A DNA stretch of 64,000 nucleotides from Streptococcus suis (GTDB lineage: Bacteria; Bacillota; Bacilli; Lactobacillales; Streptococcaceae). The notes under the pieces were generated by a model that saw nothing but the letters and a program-made list of their open reading frames with translations, did not search any database and was not told the origin of the DNA. This document shows positions 1 to 9,114 of the stretch, in pieces (within the stretch, counting starts at the first letter, position 1; each line of letters begins with the position of its first letter). Position numbers and translations under genes: made by a program. The DNA lies in assembly GCF_019856455.1 (NCBI RefSeq), contig NZ_CP082205.1, positions 1,426,001-1,490,000 of the forward strand. Direction: 5' to 3'.

Positions 1-1217
1 AATAGGTTCTGAAATTGTATTGTCAAATCAGACAATTCTTGTTTATAAAGTTCCCAGTTTTTAACACCATATAATAAAAAGTTTTTTATCTTAAAAATTA
101 AACCAAACCTTTTATTCTTTTTATAGAATTCCTCAAATTCATTCCAAAGCTTAAATAACTTCTTAGAAGAATAAAGGTTTAATTCTATAGGCGATATATC
201 TATGTGCTCAAAAAAATCTTTGAAATGGCGAAATTCCGTTTCTAATTCTGAAAGTTCTTGTCTCAGATTGGCCAGTTCTTCCTGAATTTCAAAAATACGA
301 GGAAGCCTACGAATCTTTTCATTTAATTCCTTATCAAGGCTTTCCATTCCATTATCTTTTAATCTCCAAGAAGAAAAATCAGGGTACATACTATGCTGAT
401 TGAGAATAAAATTATTTTTATTTTTTTCACTTCCAAGATAAGCCACGGGAAAGTCAAGACCATAGTTCTTTAGTTTTTCGTAAATATTATCAATGGCTGC
501 ATTATTATTAGAAACAATTAGAACCGTCTTATTCCGTATCACTATATTAGCTATAATATTCAGAATCGTTTGTGTCTTACCAGTCCCAGGAGGTCCTTGA
601 ATGACACTAAATTGATTTATTAAGGCATTTTTTGTTGCTTTATATTGACTATTATTACAACCAAAAGGGAAAATCAATTCCCCATGAAACGGCAAGTTAT
701 TCTTCTTACTGGGACTTAGATAGCTCGCTAAAGCAACTGTTTTGTCTACGTAATCCAATTCCTCATACCTTTTTAACAAGAGCAATTGATCAGTCCCAGA
801 GTTTCTCAGAGGATTCAGCTTAGATAGTTCCGTCAAATAACTAAAAACATGACGACTATTCGAATGTGTCAACTCATTTTGCCGTATTTCTAGGTCTCTC
901 CCCATATATAATTTTCCAGTGCCATTTTTGTAGCGGATGATATAAGCCCGTGAGTGCGTTCCATTGAATTCAAACATTGACTCAATATTATTTAATAAAA
1001 CCCCATCTTGCCTTCTATAAACTCCTATCTCTGAAGGATTCAACTGTTTGGAAAACTTCAGCACCTCAACTCTCTGCACATTGTAGCGATAAGGTTGGAC
1101 ATTATTTTTAAAATAAATTTCAAAGTAGAGCTTCCCTTTGTAACGAATCGATTGAAGCGACTCGATATTTTCTGACTTGTCCTCTCCATCAATCAAAATT
1201 ATTTTTCTATCTTTCAC
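1..1217 (-). CDS. Superfamily I DNA/RNA helicase, N-terminal part (cut by window edge)
   Basis: Reading the minus strand from a GTG at 1217 gives one open frame of about 405 codons with no stop up to the window edge, so the C-terminal part is outside. GGAG lies just upstream of the GTG. A Walker A motif, QGPPGTGKTQT, near residue 210 and a following NNNAAIDNIYEKL segment are typical of AAA_11/UvrD-like superfamily I helicases of the DNA2/Upf1 type. The stretch after the Walker box is rich in Glu and Lys and looks coiled coil. The substrate is unknown. It lies 25 bp downstream of the DUF2130 gene and is probably co-transcribed with it. Such helicases are sometimes linked to defence loci, but nothing here shows that. 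Confidence 0.75.
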   Translation of the reverse strand, partial: MKDRKIILIDGEDKSENIESLQSIRYKGKLYFEIYFKNNVQPYRYNVQRVEVLKFSKQLNPSEIGVYRRQDGVLLNNIESMFEFNGTHSRAYIIRYKNGTGKLYMGRDLEIRQNELTHSNSRHVFSYLTELSKLNPLRNSGTDQLLLLKRYEELDYVDKTVALASYLSPSKKNNLPFHGELIFPFGCNNSQYKATKNALINQFSVIQGPPGTGKTQTILNIIANIVIRNKTVLIVSNNNAAIDNIYEKLKNYGLDFPVAYLGSEKNKNNFILNQHSMYPDFSSWRLKDNGMESLDKELNEKIRRLPRIFEIQEELANLRQELSELETEFRHFKDFFEHIDISPIELNLYSSKKLFKLWNEFEEFYKKNKRFGLIFKIKNFLLYGVKNWELYKQELSDLTIQFQNL

Positions 1218-1242
1218 TATATCTCCACTCTCACTTTCAATC

Positions 1243-2502
1243 TTAATATTCCTCCTCCCTCAACGCCTCAAACTTGGCTTTCATGGTTGGGTTATTGCGG
1301 GTTAGTTTTTTGACGGAGACATCGTCTAGCTTATTATTGGCTAGGCGAAGCTGGTTTTCGCTGGTAGTCAGGGCTGCCTTGACAGCCTCCATCCGCTTGA
1401 TTGCCTTGTCGATTTCATCAATAGCTTTTTGGAAATTGTTGCTGGCCGATTGATAGTTTTTGGCAAAAGCATTCTTGAAAATTTCCAAATCTTCTTCAAA
1501 ATGAGTAATATCAATATTCTGCTCCTTAACCAAGGCTAACTCCTGCTGATATTGCAGACTATTGAGCGCAGCATTTCGTAAAATTCCGATTAATTGGATA
1601 AAGAACTGTGGTCGAATAACATACATCTTCTCATATTCATGACTAACATCCACAATCCCTGTATTGTAATAGTCATTGTCCGCCTCTAGCATGCTGACTA
1701 ATACAGCATATTCGCACTTTTTCTCCCGACGGTCCTTATCCAACTCCTTAAAGAAATCAGCGTTTTTATGCTTGGTCTTGGTCGTATCTGCCTCGTTTTT
1801 CATTTCGAACATGATGGAAATAAATTCCAAGCCCGACTCGTCAAAATCACGGAAGATGAAATCTCCTTTTGAACCGGACGCTGATACTTCGTTGTCCTTC
1901 GCAAATTTGGCACGTGGAAAAGCATAGGAACGAACCTTGTTAAACTCCGCCTCAGCAAATTGCTCCAAGCTCTCTCCAATTGCCTTAGTAGACTGCTGGG
2001 CCTTGAAATTTTTGTAAAATTCCACCTGCTCATCCGCCGCCTTGAGCCGTACTTCGTACTCCTGACGAGTGGTCGCCAGGGCTAACTCTTGCTTTTGTTC
2101 CTGCAAAACCAAAGCATTTTGTGCCGCATCCCGCTCTTTTTCCACCTGAGCTACCGCCTGCTGCAACTCCAAGTCCTTGGCGAGACCGATTTGCCCCAGC
2201 TGAGCCTTAAGCTCTTGGATTTCTTGGTCTTTTTGGGAAATAGCAGAGCTGATTTCCAGTTCCGTCTGACTAGCAAATTTATCAAGTTTTGCGGTCAGTT
2301 CCAGAATCTCCTTATCCTTATCACTCAATCTAGCCTGCAAATCATTTTCAGCCTTCTGGCTTAATAATTCCCGTTCCCGCTCCAATCGTTCATGGATTTC
2401 CTTGTCAAACTCCGCACCACGTACCTGGGCTAAAAGCTGACTATATTCTGTTTCATTGACCTGAAAGGCCGTCCCACAATGGGGGCAAGTAATTTGATGC
2501 AT
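1243..2502 (-). CDS. DUF2130 domain protein
   Basis: A 419-residue soluble protein. It opens with a zinc-ribbon-like CPHCG motif, continues with a long Glu/Gln/Lys-rich coiled coil (about residues 30-170), and then has the conserved DUF2130 core, containing GSKGDFIFRDFDESG and FEMKNEADTTKTKHKNADFF. The DUF2130 core resembles restriction-endonuclease-like folds, so a nucleic-acid role is often suggested, but no activity is established. The coiled coil suggests oligomers. It is followed by the helicase gene on the same strand. The family call is confident; the function is unknown. Confidence 0.8.
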   Translation of the reverse strand: MHQITCPHCGTAFQVNETEYSQLLAQVRGAEFDKEIHERLERERELLSQKAENDLQARLSDKDKEILELTAKLDKFASQTELEISSAISQKDQEIQELKAQLGQIGLAKDLELQQAVAQVEKERDAAQNALVLQEQKQELALATTRQEYEVRLKAADEQVEFYKNFKAQQSTKAIGESLEQFAEAEFNKVRSYAFPRAKFAKDNEVSASGSKGDFIFRDFDESGLEFISIMFEMKNEADTTKTKHKNADFFKELDKDRREKKCEYAVLVSMLEADNDYYNTGIVDVSHEYEKMYVIRPQFFIQLIGILRNAALNSLQYQQELALVKEQNIDITHFEEDLEIFKNAFAKNYQSASNNFQKAIDEIDKAIKRMEAVKAALTTSENQLRLANNKLDDVSVKKLTRNNPTMKAKFEALREEEY

Positions 2503-2508
2503 ATTCTC

Positions 2509-2766
2509 TCACTTTCTTCTTTTCAAATAAGATATTAATTTATGTAAAACCGTAGCTACTCCCAGCGCCAATAAAAAATAAAAGAAACGAACCGCATTTC
2601 TAGCATCTAGAAGTGATAGAGCCCAAAGGACAAAAATCGTTATGGCAGTCGGCCATCTCCAGCCCCAGGTCATCTTCCGTTTGATAAACCATTCCATCCA
2701 ATCTTCATTAGAATCAAACCGTGTTTCATAATATTCTTCTTTCAGTTGTTCCCACCACTTTTTCAT
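2509..2766 (-). CDS. Small membrane protein of unknown function
   Basis: An 85-residue protein. A charged N-terminal half (MKKWWEQLKEEYYETRFDSN) is followed by two short hydrophobic helices (about residues 38-55 and 58-75) and a basic tail ending KRRK, which predicts two membrane segments. A strong ribosome-binding site (GAAAGGAGG) precedes the ATG. It ends 6 bp before the DUF2130 gene, so the two are probably co-transcribed. I do not recognise the family. Confidence 0.6.
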   Translation of the reverse strand: MKKWWEQLKEEYYETRFDSNEDWMEWFIKRKMTWGWRWPTAITIFVLWALSLLDARNAVRFFYFLLALGVATVLHKLISYLKRRK

Positions 2767-2783
2767 AACAACCTCCTTTCAGA

Positions 2784-3254
2784 TCACAGACCTTCTAATT
2801 CAAGCTCCAGAAAAGTCTTCCACTTTTCCTGCAAGGGTTGACGCACAGGCGGCTCCTGACTTTCTAAGAATTTTTTGATACATTCATTTTGCACCAACCA
2901 TCCTGTCATGTCTTTTTGAGCATTCGCAAATTCATTACCAAAATCTTCTGGAATTCGTTCTTCAAAAGTAATCAAGGTCTGATTTTCTAGCTGAGACAGT
3001 GTAAATGAAACTATTGCTGAATCCCACGTGTAGGCAATTTTTTCATTTTTTCGATATTCCAGTAAATCCATGGTTTCACGGAAGTCTTCCATTTCAAATA
3101 TCAACTTGTCACCCTCAACCCTCAACTGCGGAAACCAGCGAACAAAGCCACTATTCTTTGCCAACAAATTCCATGCCTCCACCAAACTAGCCGACACAGA
3201 ATAGCAAATGCTTAGCAGGTAGTGCCCCGCCTCTTTCTTCACACTAATCTTCAT
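2784..3254 (-). CDS. SRPBCC/START-like domain protein
   Basis: A 156-residue soluble protein with the length and pattern of the polyketide-cyclase/AHSA1-like (SRPBCC) fold: an early helix with WNLLAKNSGFVRWFPQL, then alternating strands including FEMEDFRETMDLLEYRK and TLITFEERIPED, and a long C-terminal helix. These proteins bind hydrophobic ligands; the ligand here is unknown. AGGAG precedes the ATG. It is the first gene of a minus-strand group with the small membrane protein, DUF2130 and helicase genes. Confidence 0.6.
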   Translation of the reverse strand: MKISVKKEAGHYLLSICYSVSASLVEAWNLLAKNSGFVRWFPQLRVEGDKLIFEMEDFRETMDLLEYRKNEKIAYTWDSAIVSFTLSQLENQTLITFEERIPEDFGNEFANAQKDMTGWLVQNECIKKFLESQEPPVRQPLQEKWKTFLELELEGL

Positions 3255-3410
3255 ATCATACTCCTATTCTATACTTCTATTATACCAAAAAACACCAGTC
3301 TATAACCGATGTTCCATATATATTTATAATTTTTGACCATCAGTAAGCAGCCCATTCTCAATTTTTATACCGTATTTCTTCTAGCATTTCAATCCGTCCT
3401 CTCTCATTTT

Positions 3411-3420
3411 GTGCTATACT
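3411..3420 (+). promoter_or_regulatory. Extended -10 promoter for the HAD hydrolase gene
   Basis: TGCTATACT (TG-n-TATACT) lies about 28 bp upstream of the chosen ATG, with no good -35 hexamer at 17 bp, as expected of extended -10 promoters. Confidence 0.5.
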
Positions 3421-3447
3421 AGATGTATTGAAAACAAGGAGGTTTAT

Positions 3448-4263
3448 ATGATTAAACTAATCGCTCTTGATATGGACGGAACCCTTTTAAACGAGAAAAA
3501 AGAGCTGATGCAGCCACAGATTGATGCCATTCATCAGGCTGTTGAAGCGGGCGTCAAGATTGTTCTTTGTACTGGTCGGCCCTTGGCTGGTGTTAAACCT
3601 TTCGTAGAGCAACTCGGCTTTGACACCGAGGAAGAATTTATCATTGTCAATAACGGCTGTTCAACCCATTCGACAAAGGATTGGAGCCTGATTGACTGGG
3701 AAGAACTATCTATCTCTGATATTGATTATCTTTCCACTTTTATTGAAAATGATGATGTGCAAATTTCTCTCTTTGATGAGGAAGACTACTTCGTTCTTGC
3801 AGAAAAAGCCAATGCACGCGTTAATTTAGACGCAGGTTTAGTAGGAATGACTCCTCAACCAATTGATTTAAAAGAAGCCCAGTCAGGTCAGCATCGCTTC
3901 TTTGAAGCCATGTTCGTCGGTGAAAAAGAGCATATCGATGCCTTTGAAAATCAACACAATCCTATACTCAGCCAAGGCTATTCCACCGTTCGTTCACAGG
4001 ACTATCTGTTGGAAATTTTACCAAACGGTGCAAGCAAGGCAACTGGTTTGAAAAAACTGGCAGACCGCCTCGGTATCCTCCCAGAAGAAATCATGGCTAT
4101 GGGAGATGCCAACAACGACCTGGAAATGATTGAATTTGCTGGACTTGGTATTGCCATGGGAAATGCCAACGAGCAGGTCAAGGCTATCGCCCAGGACATC
4201 ACAGACACCAATGAAAACAACGGCGTTGCCAAAGCCATTGAAAAACATATTTTGAACAAATAA
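3448..4263 (+). CDS. Cof-type HAD-IIB family phosphatase
   Basis: 271 residues. HAD motif I is DMDGTLLNE (Asp8 nucleophile, Asp10), motif II is in LCTGRP, and the C-terminal GDANNDLEM supplies the magnesium-binding acidic residues. The C2B cap between them assigns it to the Cof subfamily, which dephosphorylates sugar phosphates or flavin and pyridoxal phosphates; the substrate cannot be told from sequence. A longer in-frame start exists at 3409, but AAGGAGG sits directly before the ATG at 3448. pepT follows after 9 bp, so the two probably form an operon. Confidence 0.88.
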   Translation: MIKLIALDMDGTLLNEKKELMQPQIDAIHQAVEAGVKIVLCTGRPLAGVKPFVEQLGFDTEEEFIIVNNGCSTHSTKDWSLIDWEELSISDIDYLSTFIENDDVQISLFDEEDYFVLAEKANARVNLDAGLVGMTPQPIDLKEAQSGQHRFFEAMFVGEKEHIDAFENQHNPILSQGYSTVRSQDYLLEILPNGASKATGLKKLADRLGILPEEIMAMGDANNDLEMIEFAGLGIAMGNANEQVKAIAQDITDTNENNGVAKAIEKHILNK

Positions 4264-4272
4264 GGAGATGCT

Positions 4273-5493
4273 ATGAAATACCCAACACTCTTAGACCGCT
4301 TTTTAGTCTATGTCAAAGAAAACACTCGCTCAGATGAAAATTCGACAACTACACCTTCTACCCAAAACCAAGTCGAATTTGCACAGAATATCCTTCTGCC
4401 TGAAATGAAACGCATCGGCTTACAGAATGTCCACTACCTACCAAACGGTTTTGCTGTGGGAACACTCCCTGCCAACGACCCGAGTTTGACACGCAAGATT
4501 GGTTTTATCGCCCACATGGATACGGCTGATTTCAACGCTGAAGGTGTCAATCCGCAAATCATCGAAAACTACGACGGCAACCCAATCGCTTTGGGAACTT
4601 CTGGCTACGAATTGCATCCAAAAGACTTCCCACAACTTGCCAACTACCATGGTCAAACCCTGATTACCACAGACGGTACTACCTTGCTGGGCTCTGATGA
4701 CAAGTCAGGAATTGCAGAAATCATGACAGCTATTGAATTCCTAGTCCAAAACCCCGACATCAAACACTGTGAAATCCGTGTCGGCTTTGGTCCTGACGAA
4801 GAAATCGGTGTCGGAGCAGACAAGTTTGATGTCGAAGACTTCGATGTGGACTTCGCCTACACTATGGACGGTGGACCGCTGGGCGAACTCCAGTACGAAA
4901 CCTTCTCAGCAGCAGGTGCCAAGATTGATTTCCTAGGACGCAATGTCCACCCAGGATCTGCTAAGGACCAGATGATCAACGCCTTCCAGATGGCTATTGA
5001 TTTCCACAATGCCCTTCCAGAGGCAGACCGCCCTGAAAAAACCGAAGGCTATGAAGGTTTCTTCCATTTGATGAACATGGAGGGAAGCGTTGATACTGCT
5101 TCTACCACCTACATCATCCGCGACTTCGAGGAAGAAGATTTCCAAGCCCGCAAACAGCTCATGCTGGACATCGCTGAAAAGATGAATGCCAATTTTGACA
5201 CTCCACGTGTCATTGTCAACCTACATGACCAGTACTACAACATGAAGAAAATCATCGAAAAAGATATGACTCCAATCAAGATTGCTAAGGACGTCATGGA
5301 AAATCTAGGTATCAAGCCACTGATTGAGCCTGTTCGCGGAGGAACAGACGGCTCCAAGATTTCCTTCATGGGCATTCCAACGCCAAATATCTTCGCAGGT
5401 GGCGAAAACATGCACGGTCGCTTCGAGTTCGTCAGCTTGGAAACCATGGAAAAAGCTGTTGATGTCATCCTTGGAATCGTCGCTTACAAATAA
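4273..5493 (+). CDS. pepT: Peptidase T (tripeptide aminopeptidase)
   Basis: 406 residues, the usual PepT length. This cytoplasmic M20-family zinc enzyme removes the N-terminal residue from tripeptides. Visible motifs are [12 protein letters not shown] (zinc ligand and catalytic Asp), [22 protein letters not shown] (catalytic Glu and zinc ligand), [11 protein letters not shown], and the C-terminal [11 protein letters not shown] with the last zinc-binding His. AAGGAG lies before the ATG. It ends at an intrinsic terminator and likely shares the promoter of the HAD gene. Confidence 0.95.
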   Translation: MKYPTLLDRFLVYVKENTRSDENSTTTPSTQNQVEFAQNILLPEMKRIGLQNVHYLPNGFAVGTLPANDPSLTRKIGFIAHMDTADFNAEGVNPQIIENYDGNPIALGTSGYELHPKDFPQLANYHGQTLITTDGTTLLGSDDKSGIAEIMTAIEFLVQNPDIKHCEIRVGFGPDEEIGVGADKFDVEDFDVDFAYTMDGGPLGELQYETFSAAGAKIDFLGRNVHPGSAKDQMINAFQMAIDFHNALPEADRPEKTEGYEGFFHLMNMEGSVDTASTTYIIRDFEEEDFQARKQLMLDIAEKMNANFDTPRVIVNLHDQYYNMKKIIEKDMTPIKIAKDVMENLGIKPLIEPVRGGTDGSKISFMGIPTPNIFAGGENMHGRFEFVSLETMEKAVDVILGIVAYK

Positions 5494-5501
5494 AATTTCA
5501 A

Positions 5502-5529
5502 ACGGCTTTCAATAGAAAGTCGTTTTTTT
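5502..5529 (+). terminator. Intrinsic terminator after pepT
   Basis: Stem ACGGCTTTC/GAAAGTCGT with the loop AATA, followed directly by a T-run. Confidence 0.8.
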
Positions 5530-5560
5530 CTGAAAAAATTTTAAAAAATGCAATTTTATG

Positions 5561-5589
5561 TTGTATTATTGAACTAATACTGATATAAT
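5561..5589 (+). promoter_or_regulatory. SigA promoter of the DUF5684-like gene
   Basis: TTGTAT, a 17-bp spacer, then a perfect TATAAT, ending 30 bp before the ATG. Confidence 0.75.
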
Positions 5590-5619
5590 AGAACTATAAA
5601 AAAGAAATGGAGTTTTATT

Positions 5620-6018
5620 ATGACAGAAGAAACATTAGCACAGGGAATTCTCATTGGCATTTGGGGTACAACACTACTATTTTCATTTATTTGGTATATT
5701 CTTGTTGCTATTTCCAACTACATCCTCTTCAAAAAAGCTGGCTATGCTGGTTGGAAATCATTGATTCCAATCTACAATCTCTATATCCAACAATGCATCG
5801 CCTTTGGCTATGAAAAAAGATGGTTCATTCTATTCTTACTGATTCCACTAGCAGGACCATTATATGGCATCTATCTCGTTTACAATTTTGGTCGTAGCTT
5901 CGGTTTATCAGCTGTACAAGCTATCTTCTATGTTCTTCTTACACCTATCTTTAACCTCTACATCGCCTTTAATGATGGAAGTCGTTACCAAGGTCCACAA
6001 GAATTCTTTATTGATTAA
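5620..6018 (+). CDS. DUF5684-like integral membrane protein
   Basis: 132 residues with about four hydrophobic helices and the conserved pattern FKKAGYAGWKSLIPIYNLY, then GPLYGIYLVYNFGRSFG. This is characteristic of the DUF5684 small membrane proteins, which are sometimes found fused to signal peptidase I. The function is unknown. It stands alone between its own promoter and a strong terminator, so it is a single-gene transcript. Confidence 0.65.
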   Translation: MTEETLAQGILIGIWGTTLLFSFIWYILVAISNYILFKKAGYAGWKSLIPIYNLYIQQCIAFGYEKRWFILFLLIPLAGPLYGIYLVYNFGRSFGLSAVQAIFYVLLTPIFNLYIAFNDGSRYQGPQEFFID

Positions 6019-6028
6019 TATACAATCA

Positions 6029-6055
6029 AGCCCCCGCACACGCGGAGGCTTTTTT
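6029..6055 (+). terminator. Intrinsic terminator after the DUF5684-like gene
   Basis: GC-rich hairpin GCCCCCGC-ACAC-GCGGAGGC followed by six T. It overlaps the stop codon of the convergent AEC gene. Confidence 0.85.
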
Positions 6056-6968
6056 AAACGAATAGAAAAATAAGAAGAACCATCATGACTAGGCTGACCA
6101 AAATAGATAAGGAGTTAACATTGGCAGGTTCAGCTGAGCTACTACCTAACTTTAATGCATAAATTGGGGACATGACTGAAATCGGAGAGACTAGACAGAC
6201 CAGCAACATGATTTTCATCGTTTTATCAATAGGTAGAAGAAAATAAATGACTCCTGCTATTAGAATATTCGCACCCAGCCTCAAAGAGAGAAGATAGACC
6301 AATCGACTAATTTCTTGCCAATTCAATTTTAAATCAAGCAAGATTCCCAACATGAGCATGGCTAAAAAAGGATTAGCATTACTAGCTATCGTCAGCGCAG
6401 AGATAAGTTCGCGTGGAAGTTTGATAGAGCAGACTGCTAACGATAGGCTAACTAGATAGACTACTAGTGGAACTGAGCGTGAAAGATTCTTTATAAAAGT
6501 TGCAACGGTCATTCTTTCCTGCTCTTCATCCACACCAGCTGCGATACTGTAATTCCCACCTAGAACCATGATTGCATTCCCCGCATCAAATACGATGACG
6601 CTTAGTAGACTAGATAGCGGAAAAAAAGCTTGCACAAATGGGAGTGTAAAGGTTCCGATATTATAGCCTGATAACTGCATAAGACCGACGGAAGTCTGTT
6701 GACCAGACTTCTTCGCTTCCCAGTATCCCACCATATCCAAAAAAAGATTACAAAGAATCCCTAATATGAAGGGAACGTATAAATCTATAGATACTTGGGC
6801 TGTCGCTGAAGCTACAAGGAGAGAAGCTGGTAGCGTAATATTCATCACTAAGCTAGAAAAGATTCTTGCATCTTCCCTTCGAACAATCCCTTTGACTTTT
6901 AATGTATAACCTAAACCGATAACAAAGATAAAACCGAGAGCACGGGCTAATAATTCAAGTTCATTCAT
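6054..6968 (-). CDS. AEC family transporter (auxin efflux carrier type permease)
   Basis: 304 residues, almost wholly hydrophobic with about ten predicted membrane helices and a short hydrophilic centre (EEQERMTVATFIKNLSRS). The pattern VMNITLPASLLVASA near the N terminus and LVCLVSPISVMSPIYALKLG near the C terminus are AEC hallmarks. The family exports organic acids such as malate; the real substrate is not predictable. It is a single gene convergent with the DUF5684-like gene and divergent from the PadR operon. Confidence 0.8.
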   Translation of the reverse strand: MNELELLARALGFIFVIGLGYTLKVKGIVRREDARIFSSLVMNITLPASLLVASATAQVSIDLYVPFILGILCNLFLDMVGYWEAKKSGQQTSVGLMQLSGYNIGTFTLPFVQAFFPLSSLLSVIVFDAGNAIMVLGGNYSIAAGVDEEQERMTVATFIKNLSRSVPLVVYLVSLSLAVCSIKLPRELISALTIASNANPFLAMLMLGILLDLKLNWQEISRLVYLLSLRLGANILIAGVIYFLLPIDKTMKIMLLVCLVSPISVMSPIYALKLGSSSAEPANVNSLSILVSLVMMVLLIFLFV

Positions 6969-7004
6969 GAAACTAGTATAGCATATAGAAAAGAATTTTG
7001 ATGA

Positions 7005-7057
7005 TATATAAAAATTTTATATAATCGCTTGATTTTACTAAACAATAGGTATATAAT
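7005..7057 (+). promoter_or_regulatory. Promoter of the padR operon with an adjacent palindrome
   Basis: TTGATT (7029-7034), a 17-bp spacer, then TATAAT (7052-7057). Just upstream is a perfect 9-1-9 inverted repeat, TATATAAAA-A-TTTTATATA (7005-7023). PadR repressors usually bind such AT-rich palindromes near their own promoter, so this is a candidate operator. The binding is inference. Confidence 0.65.
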
Positions 7058-7098
7058 TTATATATAAAATAATTACATAAAGATAAAGAGGTGAGTTT

Positions 7099-7416
7099 AT
7101 GTACTACCCCGTATCCTCTATCTTGATAGAATTTCTGGTATTAGCCATCGTGGAAAAGCAGGATTCCTATGGCTATGAAATCAGTCAAACCATCAAGATA
7201 GTTGCTGATATAAAGGAATCCACACTCTACCCTATTTTGAAAAAATTGGAAAAGGCTGGCTATGTCATCACCTACACCCAAGAATTTCAAGGGAGAAAGC
7301 GGAAATACTATACCATTACTTCGAATGGTCGAGAACACCTCCCCTTCCTGCAGGGTGAATGGAATAGCTACAAAGACCATATTGACGGAATTATAGAAGG
7401 GAGCTTACGAAAATGA
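7099..7416 (+). CDS. PadR family transcriptional regulator
   Basis: 105 residues, typical of short PadR proteins. A winged helix spans about residues 8-85 with the family signature DSYGYEISQTIK followed by STLYPILKKLEKAGYV and the wing GRKRKYYTIT. PadR proteins are autoregulatory repressors of neighbouring genes. Its stop overlaps the start of the HAAS gene by 4 bp, so it is translationally coupled to the envelope-related genes it probably controls. GAGGTGAG precedes the ATG. Confidence 0.9.
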   Translation: MYYPVSSILIEFLVLAIVEKQDSYGYEISQTIKIVADIKESTLYPILKKLEKAGYVITYTQEFQGRKRKYYTITSNGREHLPFLQGEWNSYKDHIDGIIEGSLRK

Positions 7417-7748
7417 CACGCGCTGATTATTTGAACCAACTGGAACAAGCATTATTTCAACTTCATCCAAGTGCCAGACAGGAGGCTTTAGAGTACTTCA
7501 ATGAATACTTTGACGAAAAGGATAACGACGAGGAAGCTATTATAGAGCTAGGAACACCTGATGAAGCAGCAAAAGAAATCATTGCCAATCTACCTGAAGA
7601 TGCCCTAATCACCGAGAAAGACCAAGCAAGTCCACATTCATCTAAACCATTTGATTTCAACTTTGATTTTGATTTTCAATTTGACTGGGAGAATTTTTCA
7701 ACAATTTTAAACATTCAGCCTATCAAGCTAGGGAAAGAATTAAATTGA
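7413..7748 (+). CDS. HAAS/DUF1700 domain protein, short soluble form
   Basis: 111 residues. The N-terminal 60 residues match the HAAS (DUF1700) signature: YLNQLEQAL, then EYFNEYFDEKDNDEEAI and LGTPDEAAKEI. Unlike the second copy downstream it has no membrane domain and ends in an aromatic-acid tail with repeated FDF. The stop overlaps the next gene in the pattern TTGA, so it may be coupled to it or may be the front half of a HAAS-DUF4097 fusion split by a frameshift. The role is unknown; the family accompanies PadR regulators in Firmicutes envelope-stress loci. Confidence 0.65.
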   Translation: MTRADYLNQLEQALFQLHPSARQEALEYFNEYFDEKDNDEEAIIELGTPDEAAKEIIANLPEDALITEKDQASPHSSKPFDFNFDFDFQFDWENFSTILNIQPIKLGKELN

Positions 7749-8524
7749 CGTCGAAAATCGAAGCATTACCTGAGTTTTTAAATCTACAGATTTCTCTCGA
7801 AGATCAGGCTCTTAGTGTTCAAAGTTACGACGGAGAAGCTGTCTTATTGCACAATCCTGTTTCAGAAGATGGCAGCTATCAGGCTTTTGACTATCAACTG
7901 GTTCAGGATAGTTTGTACCTAACAAGCAAGCCTTCCCCTAATCACCTCTACTTCTCAAACAATCAAGCCAGCTCTGCTATTCTCAAAATCCCAAAAAGAC
8001 TCCTGCCCCTTACTAGTCTCAATCTGAAAACGACAGATAGTAGTCTGACAATAGTGGACACGCAAGTATGCGAACAGCTAGTCATCAATGCAGAAGATAG
8101 CAGTATCAGCATGACGAAAGTGAGCTGCCAAAGCTCTGCTCTACGGTTAGAAGACGCTACACTAACTATCTCAGATGGACAGCTGAGCGAGTTAAAATTG
8201 GAAGCCAGCGATGCTGTTATCACTCTCTCAAGCATGAGCCTTTCAGATGCAAGGATAACATTAGAAGACTGTGTCTGGAAGTTGAAGGATTTTGTCCTTG
8301 AAAAGAGCCTTAACTGTCAGGCTGAAGATTCTGTCTTAACCTATAAACCGAGTACGGACATCAGTTTGGACATCTGGGAGGAAGATTCTAGCCTTAAACT
8401 TCCAAAGGATAAGGCGTTTACAATGATGAAAGAGGATGACATCACTCATCTCAGCTATAGGCAAGAAAATAGCCCTGCTCAGTTGGTTATTCATTGTCAA
8501 GATTGCCAGCTTACTATTGGATAA
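7745..8524 (+). CDS. DUF4097-like beta-repeat protein
   Basis: 259 residues beginning with TTG overlapping the previous stop. The protein is a run of short beta-solenoid-like turns (SLTIVDTQV, SISMTKVSC, TLTISDGQL, VITLSSMSL), the pattern of DUF4097 putative adhesin-type proteins. No signal peptide or membrane segment is seen. There is only a weak ribosome-binding site (AGGGAAAG), so either translational coupling or a frameshifted fusion with the preceding HAAS gene is possible. Function unknown. Confidence 0.6.
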   Translation: MTSKIEALPEFLNLQISLEDQALSVQSYDGEAVLLHNPVSEDGSYQAFDYQLVQDSLYLTSKPSPNHLYFSNNQASSAILKIPKRLLPLTSLNLKTTDSSLTIVDTQVCEQLVINAEDSSISMTKVSCQSSALRLEDATLTISDGQLSELKLEASDAVITLSSMSLSDARITLEDCVWKLKDFVLEKSLNCQAEDSVLTYKPSTDISLDIWEEDSSLKLPKDKAFTMMKEDDITHLSYRQENSPAQLVIHCQDCQLTIG

Positions 8525-8535
8525 AGGAGGTTCCC

Positions 8536-9114
8536 ATGAATCGCAAGGAATATTTACAGAAACTCGAGAAATATCTCAAAAATTTACCAAAAGAAGATTT
8601 TCAGGATACCATAGACTATTTCAATGAATATTTTGACGAAAAGGAAAACGATGAGCAAGCCATTAAAGAATTAGGCAGTCCAAAAGAAGCCGCCCATGAA
8701 ATCCTAGCCAATCTCTATGATAAAGAGAAGACTGAGGATAAGCCAAATACCCGCAATATGGTCTGGCTTACCATCCTCTCTATCCTTGCCGCCCCAATCG
8801 GCGTCCCCCTAGCCATCAGCTTGGTCGCCCTCTTCATCACCCTTCTCCTAATCATCTTTAGCCTCTTTCTACTCCTTATCTCACTCTGGATCGTCCTCCT
8901 CAGCCTGGCGATAGCCCAGCTACTCCTCGCCTTTGACCTCTTCACACTATCATGGTCTACCTCCCTCCTCTTCACAGGCCTGGCCCTCGTCTGCTTGGCC
9001 CTCACTCTATTGGGTAGTAAATTCACTCTAGACCTTGGAAGCAAAACCTTCGTGCTTGTTTTACATTGGATACAAAGAAAAATCCGCAAAGGAGGCTACT
9101 ATGAAACAGATTAA
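8536..9114 (+). CDS. HAAS/DUF1700 domain membrane protein
   Basis: 192 residues. The N-terminal HAAS module (MNRKEYLQKLEKYL ... DYFNEYFDEKENDEQAI) is clearly paralogous to the gene at 7413. It is followed by about 110 very hydrophobic residues forming three to four membrane helices. An in-frame start exists at 8494, but AAAGGAGG sits before the ATG at 8536. It overlaps the next gene by 14 bp. Together with that gene it forms the second HAAS-DUF4097 module of the operon. Confidence 0.75.
   Translation: MNRKEYLQKLEKYLKNLPKEDFQDTIDYFNEYFDEKENDEQAIKELGSPKEAAHEILANLYDKEKTEDKPNTRNMVWLTILSILAAPIGVPLAISLVALFITLLLIIFSLFLLLISLWIVLLSLAIAQLLLAFDLFTLSWSTSLLFTGLALVCLALTLLGSKFTLDLGSKTFVLVLHWIQRKIRKGGYYETD

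Noticed and set aside
632..823. 63-codon plus-strand frame
   Set aside because: It lies opposite the continuous helicase frame on the minus strand and has no ribosome-binding site.
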